Shown: in pieces, positions 15,926 through 23,942 of the stretch | How the letters are laid out: the number at the start of each line of letters is the position of its first letter | Position numbering within the stretch: the first letter of the stretch is position 1 | Assembly: GCA_016195405.1 (NCBI GenBank) | Contig: JACPZP010000046.1 | Span: 1-33,697 of the forward strand | Reading direction: 5' to 3' | DNA length: 33,697 bases | From: Planctomycetota bacterium | GTDB taxonomy: Bacteria > Planctomycetota > Planctomycetia > Gemmatales > Gemmataceae | The notes under the pieces: generated by a model | What the model was told of the DNA's origin: nothing | What the model saw: the letters and a program-made list of their open reading frames with translations, nothing else | Databases searched by the model: none | Made by a program: the position numbers and the translations under genes

Positions 15926-15970
15926 CCGCAGGTTTTAACCTGCGAACCGCAACCTAAAGGTTGCGGCTAC
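15922..15970. repeat. GTAG/CTAC two-hairpin repeat between rpsN and rpsH
   Basis: Outer arms GTAGCCGCA and TGCGGCTAC pair exactly. Inside are two palindromic hairpins, CGCAGGTT/AACCTGCG and CCGCAACCT/AGGTTGCGG. The first GTAG contains the rpsN stop codon, and the element ends just before the AGGAG of rpsH. Confidence 0.9.
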
Positions 15971-15984
15971 AGGAGCGTTCAACC

Positions 15985-16431
15985 ATGATGACCGATCCGA
16001 TTTCCGACATGTTGACGCGCATCCGCAACGGCAACCGCATCGAATCACCCGCGGTGGACATGCCGAGCACCAACATGAAGCAGCGCATCGCCCAGGTTCT
16101 GAAGGACGAAGGCTTCATCATCGATTTTCAGGTGGGAAAATTCGTCAAGGCGGAAGACGGCCGCAACGTTTTTCAACCTCAAGCCGATCCCAAAGAGGCC
16201 AAGAAGACGTTGCGCGTGTTTCTGAAATATGGACCCGACGGCGAGCGCGTAATTCGGCATTTGGAACGGGCCAGCAAACCCGGCCGGCGGCTTTACCGCG
16301 GTCATACGAAATTGAAGCCGGTTCTCGACGGCTTGGGAATCTCCATCATCAGCACCAGCCGCGGCATCATGAGCGATCGCCAAGCGCGGGCCCAGCGCCT
16401 CGGCGGCGAGCTGCTTTGTAGCGTCTGGTAA
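15985..16431 (+). CDS. rpsH: 30S ribosomal protein S8
   Basis: A 148-residue S8, a 16S rRNA central-domain binder that in E. coli also represses the spc operon. It opens MMTDPISDMLTRIRNGNRI and closes with LDGLGISIISTSRGIMSDRQ and AQRLGGELLCSVW. It is about 15 residues longer than usual; the extra sequence falls in the middle (GRNVFQPQADPKEAKKTLRV). AGGAG lies 9 nt before the ATG, immediately after a hairpin repeat. A second ATG directly follows the first and could also be used. Confidence 0.95.
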   Translation: MMTDPISDMLTRIRNGNRIESPAVDMPSTNMKQRIAQVLKDEGFIIDFQVGKFVKAEDGRNVFQPQADPKEAKKTLRVFLKYGPDGERVIRHLERASKPGRRLYRGHTKLKPVLDGLGISIISTSRGIMSDRQARAQRLGGELLCSVW

Positions 16432-16465
16432 CGAACGCGTGAATTGAGCGTGCAGGAGTAGTGTG

Positions 16466-17017
16466 ATGTCACGAATCGGTAAACAAGCCGTCGCGATTCC
16501 AAGCGGCGTAAAGGTCCAGGTCGACAACGGCAAGGTCCGTGTGGAAGGCCCCAAGGGCAAACTCGAGTTTCAGCCGCACCCAAGCATGAAAGTCTCTCAC
16601 GACGAAAAAACCAAGACTCTTCAGGTAGCCCGGCCCGATGACGAGCGTTTGAGCCGATCCCTGCACGGTCTGACCCGCACCCTCGTATTCAACATGGTGG
16701 AGGGCGTCACCAAGGGCTATGAAAAGCGGCTTAAGATTGAGGGCATCGGCTACCAAGCCCGCATGAAGCAGAAGGCCGTGGTGCTCACGGTAGGTTACGC
16801 CAATGCCATCGAAATGAATCCGCCCGAAGGCGTGACCGTCGAATTGCCCGATCCGACGACCATCGTGATCAAGGGCGCGGACAAGCAGAAGGTCGGCCAG
16901 TTTGCCGCCGAGATTCGCGCCTCCCGCAAACCGGAGCCGTACAAGGGCAAGGGAATTCGCTACGAGAATGAGCAAGTGCGACGCAAAGAAGGCAAGTCCT
17001 TCACCAGCGGCGGATAA
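16466..17017 (+). CDS. rplF: 50S ribosomal protein L6
   Basis: A 183-residue L6, two tandem domains near the sarcin-ricin loop. It begins [17 protein letters not shown] and contains [47 protein letters not shown], and the closing [19 protein letters not shown]. The ATG is chosen because AGGAG lies 7 nt upstream and the sequence matches the family start; a GTG one codon earlier is also possible. Length is normal. Confidence 0.96.
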   Translation: MSRIGKQAVAIPSGVKVQVDNGKVRVEGPKGKLEFQPHPSMKVSHDEKTKTLQVARPDDERLSRSLHGLTRTLVFNMVEGVTKGYEKRLKIEGIGYQARMKQKAVVLTVGYANAIEMNPPEGVTVELPDPTTIVIKGADKQKVGQFAAEIRASRKPEPYKGKGIRYENEQVRRKEGKSFTSGG

Positions 17018-17069
17018 GGCATTGTCGCTCGCGGCAAGCGCACGCTCCAAACAAACGAGAAGCGAAATC

Positions 17070-17438
17070 ATGGACCGACAAAAGGCCAAGCACCGCCGGC
17101 AGGTTCGCCGCCGGCAGCATGTTCGCAGCAGCATCACGGGCACTGCGCAAAGGCCGCGCCTCACGGTTTTCCGCAGCTCCAAGCATATCTATGCTCAGCT
17201 CGTCGACGACCTCAATGGCGTGACCATCGCTTCGGCCAGCAGCCGCGCCGAAACTCTGCAAAAGGAACTACCCTACGGCGGGAACATCAAAGCCGCGAAA
17301 GTAGTCGGCAAGAAGCTCGCTGAGGTCGCCAAAGGCAAAGGAATCAGCGCGGCCGCCTTCGATCGCGGCCATTACCGGTACCATGGCCGGATCAAGGCGC
17401 TGGCCGACGCCGCCCGTGAGGGCGGATTGCAGTTCTAA
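17070..17438 (+). CDS. rplR: 50S ribosomal protein L18
   Basis: A 122-residue L18, which helps attach 5S rRNA to the large subunit. Conserved sequence: [58 protein letters not shown] and [23 protein letters not shown] with a final GGLQF. The ATG was selected because upstream in-frame codons have no L18 similarity and overlap the end of rplF. A GTAG-headed repeat follows the stop. Confidence 0.95.
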   Translation: MDRQKAKHRRQVRRRQHVRSSITGTAQRPRLTVFRSSKHIYAQLVDDLNGVTIASASSRAETLQKELPYGGNIKAAKVVGKKLAEVAKGKGISAAAFDRGHYRYHGRIKALADAAREGGLQF

Positions 17439-17446
17439 TGTGCCTC

Positions 17447-17505
17447 GTAGGACGGATTTGCAATCCGTCTCTATTCAAAATGGACGGTTTGCAAAACCGT
17501 CCTAC
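17447..17505. repeat. GTAG/CTAC two-hairpin repeat between rplR and rpsE
   Basis: Outer arms GTAGGACGG and CCGTCCTAC pair exactly. They enclose GACGGATT/AATCCGTC (3-nt loop) and GACGGTTT/AAACCGTC (3-nt loop). The right end merges with the CGGAG used as the rpsE ribosome binding site. Confidence 0.93.
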
Positions 17506-17517
17506 GGAGTGATTGAA

Positions 17518-18018
17518 ATGGCGAAAGAACGCAGAGATGATCGGCCCGATGGCTTGGAAGAGCGCGTCGTGAAGATTCGCCGTTGCGCTGCCGTCGTGAA
17601 GGGCGGACGACGTTTCAGCTTCAACGCCCTGGTCGTCGTCGGCGACAAGGGCGGACGTGTTTCGTGGGGCTACGGCAAAGCCAACGAGGTGCCGCCGGCG
17701 GTCGAAAAGGCGGCCAAGGACGCCCAGGAAACGATGAAGCGGCAAAGGAAGGTACAGCTCAAGGGCGCCACGATTCCGCACCGCGTCATCGGCCGCTTTG
17801 GCAGCAGCCGGGTCATACTCGTGCCTGCCGGTCCCGGAACCGGCGTCAAGGCCGGCCCGGGCGTGCGTGACGTCTTGGAGTGCTGCGGCATTCACGACAT
17901 CCTAACCAAGACGCACGGCAGCACGAACCCCATTAACCTGGTCAAGGCCACCATCCAGGGCCTGTTGACGCTGCGAACGCGCGAAGAAGTTGCCGCGCTC
18001 AGAGGAGTGACGCTCTAA
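17518..18018 (+). CDS. rpsE: 30S ribosomal protein S5
   Basis: A 166-residue S5, important for decoding fidelity. Its double-stranded RNA-binding and C-terminal domains are visible: [61 protein letters not shown] and [19 protein letters not shown], then [19 protein letters not shown]. The ATG follows CGGAG by 8 nt; longer in-frame sequence runs through the hairpin repeat and is not S5-like. rplO starts on the last base of its stop, so there is no room for rpmD (L30) between them. Confidence 0.96.
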   Translation: MAKERRDDRPDGLEERVVKIRRCAAVVKGGRRFSFNALVVVGDKGGRVSWGYGKANEVPPAVEKAAKDAQETMKRQRKVQLKGATIPHRVIGRFGSSRVILVPAGPGTGVKAGPGVRDVLECCGIHDILTKTHGSTNPINLVKATIQGLLTLRTREEVAALRGVTL

Positions 18019-18530
18019 TGGATCTCAGCACCGTACATCAGGGCGTAGTCAAGCGGAAGCTCAAGAAGCGCGTTGGTCGCGGTCCCGGAAGCGGTCACGG
18101 AAAAACCGCCTCGCGCGGCAGCAAAGGCCAGTATGCGAGCGCCGGCGCCAAGAAGCCGCATTGGACCTTCGAAGGCGGCCAGATGCCCCTGTTCCGCCGC
18201 ATTCCCAAGCGGGGCTTCAGCCATGCCTCATGGGATAAATTCTACCATGTGGTCAACGTCGGTGATCTCGAAGCCTTCGACAACGGCGCAACCGTCGACG
18301 CTCAAGCCCTTAAGGAAAAAGGCCTGGCCAAAGGTCCGTCGGACGGCGTCCGCATTCTGGGCGGAGGCGAACTCACCAAGAAGCTCACGGTCAAGGCGAG
18401 CCATTTCTCGAAATCCGCCGCCGAAAAGATCGCCGCCAAGGGTGGTACGACCCAGATTATCCCCGGCCCCAAGAAGCCCAAGCGCAACAAGATGAAGCCC
18501 AAGACTTCTGGAGAAAGGAATTCCGGATGA
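18018..18530 (+). CDS. rplO: 50S ribosomal protein L15
   Basis: A 170-residue L15, an assembly protein of the large subunit. The N-terminal glycine/basic region KKRVGRGPGSGHGKTASRG and the FEGGQMPLFRRIPKRGF block are diagnostic; a KNPLTVKASHFSKSA-type end is present as KKLTVKASHFSKSAAEKI. The C-terminus extends by about 25 Lys/Pro-rich residues beyond the usual length. It shares one base with the rpsE stop and four (ATGA) with the secY start. Confidence 0.95.
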   Translation: MDLSTVHQGVVKRKLKKRVGRGPGSGHGKTASRGSKGQYASAGAKKPHWTFEGGQMPLFRRIPKRGFSHASWDKFYHVVNVGDLEAFDNGATVDAQALKEKGLAKGPSDGVRILGGGELTKKLTVKASHFSKSAAEKIAAKGGTTQIIPGPKKPKRNKMKPKTSGERNSG

Positions 18531-20149
18531 CGAGCTTCTTCCAATCTCTCGACCTTGCTGGCTGGGGCGTCCTCCTGGTCCCAACGCTGATCTTTCTTGT
18601 CATCGGGGCGACTCGCTTCAAAATACCCGGTCTGGTGATCAACGCCGTCTACGCCGTCGCCATCTATTTTCTCGGAAACCTCATCGGATGGTCGATCGAC
18701 GGCGACACCGGCCAGCTCATCGCCGCGGCTATCCTCCTTCTGGGCTGGTTGCTGCTGCTTTACCGCTTTGAGGCGGTTGCCGAGTTCTTCGACGAGTCGC
18801 GCCTTCTGTCCATTTTCAAGATCAAAGAGCTGCGTCAAAAGATTCTCATCACCGTGCTGTTCCTCACCATTTATCGCATCGGCTTCCACGTGCCTTTGCC
18901 GATGATCAATCAGCAGCGCATGGTGCAGAGCATGCGCGGCAGCGACGAAGGTCTCTTGGGCCTGATCTCGATGTTTTCGGGCGGCAGCCTCAGCCAGAGC
19001 ACCATCTTCGGGCTGGGCATCATGCCCTACATCTCGGCGTCGATCATTTTCCAGCTCCTTTCCAGCGTCTATCCTCCTTTGGAAAAGCTGTCCAAAGAAG
19101 GCGAGGCCGGCCGCAAAAAGATCAACGAATACACGCGCTATGCCACGGTCCTCATCTGTTTCATCCAGGCGTGGTTTTGGGTCACGCACATCGCCAAAAG
19201 GCAGCAGGACGGCGGCCTCGACCTGGCCATCGAGGGCTTCAACAGCTTCTGGTATATCTTGGCGTCCATCATCATCATGACGGTCGGCACGGTCTTCCTC
19301 ATGTGGCTGGGCGAGCAGATCGACGAATACGGCATCGGCAATGGCATCAGTCTCATCATCATGGCCGGCATCATCTCGCGCATCCCCGACGCGACGCAGA
19401 CCTTGTTCTTCGAGCGCGGCAAGCTGCGCCCGTCCATCTTCACGCTTGGAGGCAGCGGCACGGGAGGCGACGTCGGCTTGGAGAAGATCATCGTGCTGAT
19501 ATTGATGTTCGTGGGCGTGGTCGTCGCGGTCATCGCCATCACCAAGGGGCAGCGCCGCATCCCCACGCAGTCGGCCAAGCACGTTCGCGGCCGGCGCGTT
19601 TACGGGGGCACGCGTCAGTTCCTCCCGCTGCGCGTCAATCAAGCAGGCGTCATGCCGGTGATTTTCGCCAGCAGCCTGCTCCTCATCCCCATGTTCGCCT
19701 TCAAGTGGATGGGGCAGCAATTCTCAGCCAACTGGGCCTGGAACCTGTCCTATGCCTTCGAGCGCCAAGGATATCTTTACAATCTCTGTTACATCGCGCT
19801 GATCTATTTCTTCTGCTATTTCTGGACGGCCATCACCTTCAATCCCAAGGACATGGCCAACAACTTGAAGGACTACGGCAGCTTCATCCCCGGCTACCGC
19901 CCCGGCAAGAAGACGGCCGAGTATCTCGAGAAGGTCATCATGCGCATCACCTACGTGGGCGCGGCGTTCCTTGCGGTGGTGGCCATCATCCCGAGCTTGA
20001 TCTCGTCGGTCATGGAAGTGAACTACATGGTGGCCAGCTTCTACGGCGGCACCGGTCTTTTGATCGTCATCAGCGTCGCTCTCGACTTGGTGCAAAAGAT
20101 CAACAGCCATTTGGTGATGCGCAATTATCCCGGCCTCACGGAAGATTGA
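18527..20149 (+). CDS. secY: Protein translocase subunit SecY with N-terminal membrane extension
   Basis: The channel subunit of the Sec translocon, 540 residues against about 440 in E. coli. The standard protein starts near residue 93 with LLSIFKIKELRQKILITVLF, and all hallmark parts follow: RIGFHVPLP, FSGGSLSQSTIFGLGIMPYI (plug and TM2), WLGEQIDEYGIGNGISLI, and the cytoplasmic loops RQFLPLRVNQAGVMPVIFAS and FNPKDMANNLKDYGSFIPG. Before it lie about 92 extra residues with three hydrophobic helices (about 11-28, 33-55, 63-82). The long start is supported by an ATGA overlap with rplO and an AAAGGA site. An intrinsic terminator follows. SecY identity is certain; the extension's role is unknown. 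Confidence 0.96.
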   Translation: MTSFFQSLDLAGWGVLLVPTLIFLVIGATRFKIPGLVINAVYAVAIYFLGNLIGWSIDGDTGQLIAAAILLLGWLLLLYRFEAVAEFFDESRLLSIFKIKELRQKILITVLFLTIYRIGFHVPLPMINQQRMVQSMRGSDEGLLGLISMFSGGSLSQSTIFGLGIMPYISASIIFQLLSSVYPPLEKLSKEGEAGRKKINEYTRYATVLICFIQAWFWVTHIAKRQQDGGLDLAIEGFNSFWYILASIIIMTVGTVFLMWLGEQIDEYGIGNGISLIIMAGIISRIPDATQTLFFERGKLRPSIFTLGGSGTGGDVGLEKIIVLILMFVGVVVAVIAITKGQRRIPTQSAKHVRGRRVYGGTRQFLPLRVNQAGVMPVIFASSLLLIPMFAFKWMGQQFSANWAWNLSYAFERQGYLYNLCYIALIYFFCYFWTAITFNPKDMANNLKDYGSFIPGYRPGKKTAEYLEKVIMRITYVGAAFLAVVAIIPSLISSVMEVNYMVASFYGGTGLLIVISVALDLVQKINSHLVMRNYPGLTED

Positions 20150-20171
20150 CCGGAACCACAAAATGTTTCCC

Positions 20172-20208
20172 AAGCCCCAGGATAAGCACCGCGAATCCTG
20201 GGGCTTTT
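20172..20208 (+). terminator. Intrinsic terminator between secY and adk
   Basis: A perfect 12-bp stem AAGCCCCAGGAT / ATCCTGGGGCTT with an 11-nt loop and a short TTTT run, 22 nt after the secY stop. It probably ends or attenuates the ribosomal-protein transcript. Confidence 0.8.
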
Positions 20209-20306
20209 CGATTTCCACCACCCTTGCGGCCTTGCAAGCTTTTTCTGACAATAACGCCATTGCAACGTGGAGGTCGTTCTCGATTCGCCGACAGAGCGGT
20301 GATGTC

Positions 20307-20975
20307 ATGCGCTTGATTCTGCTCGGCCCGCCCGGCAGCGGCAAAGGCACGCAGGCGAAGCTGCTTTGCCAGCGGCTTGGCTTGTGCCACTTTTCCACAG
20401 GCGACATCCTTCGTGAGGCCGTCCGCAACGGCACTTCGGCCGGCTGTAAGGCCCAGACGATCATGGCCGCCGGTCAGCTTGTTCCCGATGATATTGTCAA
20501 TGAGATTGTCGCGGGGCGCTTTCGCAATCACGACCGGCCCGAACGTTTCGTCATGGACGGCTACCCGCGCACTTTGGCCCAGGCGCTGGCCTTCGACGAC
20601 GTGCTGAAAAGTCAAAGCCTAGACCTCACGGCCGTCGTCAGCCTGGTCTTGGACGATGCCGAGGTCGTCAGGCGACTCGGCGGACGCTGGTCGTGCCCCA
20701 AACCAACTTGCATGGCCACCTATCACATGGTGACGAAGCCGCCCAAAAAGCCGGGCATTTGCGATGAGTGCCAGACTCCTTTGGTCCAGCGTGAGGACGA
20801 CCGCGAGGAAACGATCCGCAACCGCCTGGCCGTGTTTCATGGTCAAAATGACGGCCTGGCGAACCACTACCGAGGTCAAGGGCTCTTGCGCGAAATCGCC
20901 GGCCATGGCGATATCGAAGACGTATACGCCAAGATCATCGAAGTCATCGCTTCAAAAAGGGGTCAGGACCTCTAG
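20307..20975 (+). CDS. adk: Adenylate kinase, zinc-LID type
   Basis: A 222-residue adenylate kinase (ATP + AMP to 2 ADP), cytoplasmic. It has the P-loop GPPGSGKGTQAK (residues 7-18), the AMP-binding FSTGDILREAV, and the VMDGYPRT motif. The LID carries four cysteines (Cys130, Cys135, Cys152, Cys155) in place of the Asp/Ser network, so it should bind zinc; the first pair is spaced by four residues rather than two. The ATG before RLILLGPPGSGKG is the natural start. The final residues KRGQDL and the stop codon are encoded by a dispersed repeat inserted at the 3' end. secY, adk, map is the usual order, although a terminator separates it from secY here. Confidence 0.95.
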   Translation: MRLILLGPPGSGKGTQAKLLCQRLGLCHFSTGDILREAVRNGTSAGCKAQTIMAAGQLVPDDIVNEIVAGRFRNHDRPERFVMDGYPRTLAQALAFDDVLKSQSLDLTAVVSLVLDDAEVVRRLGGRWSCPKPTCMATYHMVTKPPKKPGICDECQTPLVQREDDREETIRNRLAVFHGQNDGLANHYRGQGLLREIAGHGDIEDVYAKIIEVIASKRGQDL

Positions 20976-21002
20976 AATCACAGGTCCTGACCCCTTTTTG
21001 AA
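20951..21002. repeat. Dispersed inverted-repeat element at the 3' end of adk
   Basis: Two exact 21-bp arms (beginning TTCAAAAAGGGGTCAGG) around a 10-nt loop. The loop supplies the adk TAG stop. A near-identical core in the opposite orientation lies at 30829-30901. On RNA it could also act as a terminator because CCCCTTTTTG closes it. Confidence 0.93.
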
Positions 21003-21028
21003 ACCATTAAAGGTAAAAAGAAGTAGCC

Positions 21029-21058
21029 GTAGGGTGGGCGGAGTCTTCGGAGCCCACC
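21029..21058. repeat. GTAG-headed hairpin upstream of map
   Basis: GTAG is followed by GGTGGGC, a 12-nt spacer and GCCCACC. It belongs in style with the other GTAG-headed elements of the window, here as a single hairpin. Confidence 0.7.
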
Positions 21059-21080
21059 GACGCAGCCTTCCAGGTAATCC

Positions 21081-21872
21081 GTGCTCAAGACTTTTTTCCA
21101 AAACCCGCCGGAGCTGAAGTCGTCTCGGGAACTCGCTTTAATGCGCGAATCCGGCAAGATCGTCGCTGAGGCGCTGCGCCTCTGCCGCGAGCAGGCCCGG
21201 CCAGGCGCTCGCACCATCGAGATTAACCGCGGCGTCGAAGCGCTTTACGTCCGCTACGGGGCGACACCCCTCTTCAAGGGTTACAAGGGTCCCAAGGTAC
21301 CATTCCCGGCAGTCACTTGCATCTCAATCAATGAGCAGGTCGTGCATGGCATTCCCAGCATGCGCGAGATCCGCGACGGCGATTTGCTCAAATTCGACAC
21401 TGCCTGCAAGCTGAACGGCTGGTGCGCCGACGCGGCCATCACGGTCATGGTCGGCAACGTTCGGCCCGAGCGCCGCCGCCTCGTCCAAGTGGGCGAAGAA
21501 GTTCTGCAAATCGCCATGCAAGAAATCCCGCAAAGACGCTGGTGGTCGGAAGTCGCCGCCAAAATGCAACGTCACGCCGAGACCTCCGGCTTCAGCGTGG
21601 TCGAGGAATACGTGGGCCACGGCATCGGCCGGGTCATGCACGAGAACCCGCAAGTCCCCAACTACGTGGGCCGCGACATGCGGAAGTTTGACTTCCGGAT
21701 CGAAGAAGGCCTCGTGCTGGCCGTCGAGCCGATGGTCAACATGGGCCGGCGCAACACGCGTCTTTTGGGCGATCACTGGACGGTGGTCACCATGGACGGC
21801 CTGCCGAGCGTGCACGTGGAACACACGCTGGCGCTGACCAAGGAAGGCGTGCAAGTCATCACCGCGGACTGA
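21081..21872 (+). CDS. map: Methionine aminopeptidase, type I
   Basis: A 263-residue type I methionine aminopeptidase that removes the initiator Met from nascent proteins. All five metal ligands are visible: Asp106, Asp117 (WCADAAIT), His180 (VGHGIG), Glu216 (LAVEPM) and Glu247 (HVEHT). The substrate-side His89 is in NEQVVHGIP. The GTG start has AGGT upstream. The first 15 residues (MLKTFFQNPPELKSS) precede the conserved RELALMRESGKIVAEAL. The usual followers infA, rpmJ and rpsM are not present; the cluster ends here. Confidence 0.95.
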   Translation: MLKTFFQNPPELKSSRELALMRESGKIVAEALRLCREQARPGARTIEINRGVEALYVRYGATPLFKGYKGPKVPFPAVTCISINEQVVHGIPSMREIRDGDLLKFDTACKLNGWCADAAITVMVGNVRPERRRLVQVGEEVLQIAMQEIPQRRWWSEVAAKMQRHAETSGFSVVEEYVGHGIGRVMHENPQVPNYVGRDMRKFDFRIEEGLVLAVEPMVNMGRRNTRLLGDHWTVVTMDGLPSVHVEHTLALTKEGVQVITAD

Positions 21873-22126
21873 TAGGCGGCAAGCGCGACAGTGTTGGATT
21901 GCGCCGTTTGGCCAATGGCAATGATCTGGTTCCCATAACTCATTGGTGCAAAAGGATTTAATGGATTGCATTGCTTGCCAGCGCGCGCGCACCTTACTAC
22001 GAATTGTCCGCTTTCGTCATCCCGAACACCGTCATTCTGAGAAAATGCTGAGACGCTGAAACACACACCTTCGTAAGTCAATGTGGCCCTCAGGTAAATG
22101 TGCCACTAACGTTCGGGACAAAAACC

Positions 22127-23830
22127 ATGAAGGCACTCATCCCTCTCGTCGCCCTCCTCATTTCAGGATCATGGATCATGACCGCGCCAACAACCGCCGC
22201 CGATTCGGAAACGACCGCCAAGGCCAGGAAATTCTTGGAGGGCTACACGGCGACGATTCGGCCGCTCGACATCGTCGCGCAACGGGCTTGGTGTGACGCC
22301 AACATGTCGGGCAAGGATGAGGACTTCAAGAAGAAGGAGGACGCGCAGAACAAGATCGACGCGGCTCTATCCGACAAGAAAGCCTTCGCGGAGGTCAAGA
22401 CGCTCAAGGAATCGGGGCGGATGGATGACAAGATTCTAAGGCGTGCCATCGACGTCATCTATCTCGCCTATCTGGAAAAGCAGCTTGACGAGGAATTGTT
22501 GAAGAGGATGACGGCGCTTGGCAACTCGGTCGAGAAGAAGTTCAATGTCTTCCGCGCCAAAGTCGACGGCAAGGAATTGACCGACGCCGACGTCCGGAAG
22601 GTTCTCAAGTCCTCCAACGATTCCATACGCCGGCAAATGGTTTGGGAGGCGAGCAAGGATGTGGGCAAAGTCGTTGAGCCGGAATTGAGGGAACTGGTAA
22701 AGCTCCGCAACCAGGCGGCGAAGAAACTGGGATTCGCCAACTTCCACGCCATGCAACTCTATCTCGCCGAGCAAGACGGCGCCGAGTTAATCAAGCTGTT
22801 CGACAATCTCGATGAATTGACCCGCGAGCCGTTCATGAAGGCCAAGGCGGAGATGGACAAAGTGCTGGCGGCCAACTGCGGCGTCAAGGAATCGGACCTC
22901 ATGCCTTGGCACTATCACGATCCGTTTTTCCAGGAGCCGCCCGCCGTTTTCCCCATCGACCTCGACCGGATCTACGGCAAGCTCGACATCGTGCGGCTAT
23001 GCCGCGATTTCTATCGCGGCATCGATCTGCCCATCGACCTGGTGATCGAACGGACGGGCAACGACTTCGCCCCCCGCGAGGGCAAGAACCCGCACGCCTT
23101 TTGCATCGATCTGACCCGCGGCGGCGACGATGTCCGTGTCTTGGCCAACATCGTCCCCAACGAATACTGGATGGCTACCATGTTGCACGAGTTCGGCCAT
23201 TCGGTTTATTCGAGCATCAACATCCCCGAAAAGCTTCCGTATGTGCTGCGGTCGGAATCGCACATCCTGACCACCGAAGGCGTGGCCATGATGTTCGAGA
23301 AGATGTCGAAGCGGCGCGGCTGGCTGGAGAAGATGCATGTCACGGTGGACGATGCGGCCAAGTTCGACGGGAGCGCCCGTAAGATGTCGCGCAATCAGCT
23401 TCTGGTCTTCTCACGTTGGTGCCAGGTGATGCTGCGCTTCGAGAAGGCGATGTACGAGAATCCCGAGGCGGACCTCAACAAGCTGTGGTGGGACCAGGTC
23501 GAGAAGTACCAGCTTCTGCGCCGGCCGCCGGGACGCAACGCCCCGGATTACGGCAGTAAGATCCACATCGTCAGCGCCCCGGTCTATTACCACAACTACA
23601 TGATGGGCGAATTGTTCGCCGCGCAACTGCACCACGCCATCGCCCGCGAAGTCTACAAAGACGCCCAACCGGCGAGCGTGGTCTACGTCGGTAACAAAGA
23701 CGTAGGCCGCTTCATGCGCGAGAAGGTCTTCGAGCCGGGCCGGACGCTGCCGTGGAATGAACTGACGCGGTTTGCGACGGGGTCGGGATTGAGCGCCGAG
23801 GCGTTTGCGAAGGATTTTGGAGGGAAATGA
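22127..23830 (+). CDS. Exported M2-like zinc metallopeptidase
   Basis: A 567-residue protein with a signal peptide (MKALIPLVALLISGSWIM, probable cleavage after APTTAA), so it is probably periplasmic. The gluzincin site is complete: His354-Glu-Phe-Gly-His358 and a downstream Glu384 in LTTEGVAMMFE. Overall layout, with a long helical N-terminal half and HEFGH at two thirds of the length, resembles peptidase family M2 (peptidyl-dipeptidase A / ACE-like), with M3 the alternative. It would release dipeptides or cleave short peptides. The ATG at the signal peptide is preferred over one nine codons upstream. No operon partner is evident, and the 250 nt before it hold nothing recognisable. Confidence 0.85.
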   Translation: MKALIPLVALLISGSWIMTAPTTAADSETTAKARKFLEGYTATIRPLDIVAQRAWCDANMSGKDEDFKKKEDAQNKIDAALSDKKAFAEVKTLKESGRMDDKILRRAIDVIYLAYLEKQLDEELLKRMTALGNSVEKKFNVFRAKVDGKELTDADVRKVLKSSNDSIRRQMVWEASKDVGKVVEPELRELVKLRNQAAKKLGFANFHAMQLYLAEQDGAELIKLFDNLDELTREPFMKAKAEMDKVLAANCGVKESDLMPWHYHDPFFQEPPAVFPIDLDRIYGKLDIVRLCRDFYRGIDLPIDLVIERTGNDFAPREGKNPHAFCIDLTRGGDDVRVLANIVPNEYWMATMLHEFGHSVYSSINIPEKLPYVLRSESHILTTEGVAMMFEKMSKRRGWLEKMHVTVDDAAKFDGSARKMSRNQLLVFSRWCQVMLRFEKAMYENPEADLNKLWWDQVEKYQLLRRPPGRNAPDYGSKIHIVSAPVYYHNYMMGELFAAQLHHAIAREVYKDAQPASVVYVGNKDVGRFMREKVFEPGRTLPWNELTRFATGSGLSAEAFAKDFGGK

Positions 23831-23942
23831 GTTCGTAGCCTCAAACGCTCGCGCCCTTTCTTGAACCCTTCCGTCCATAAGATGAATCTAACTCGCAACG
23901 AACCAAAATTGCGCTCGCAGTCGTGCGATCGGAGAGGCGCGC

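Noticed and set aside
18302..19720. 472-residue open frame on the minus strand across rplO and secY
   Set aside because: It is antisense to two certain genes, is rich in His/Asp/Arg as expected for a shadow frame in GC-rich DNA, and shows no domain.
19171..20316. 381-residue plus-strand frame within secY
   Set aside because: It is out of frame with conserved SecY and consists of His/Arg/Gln-rich noise.
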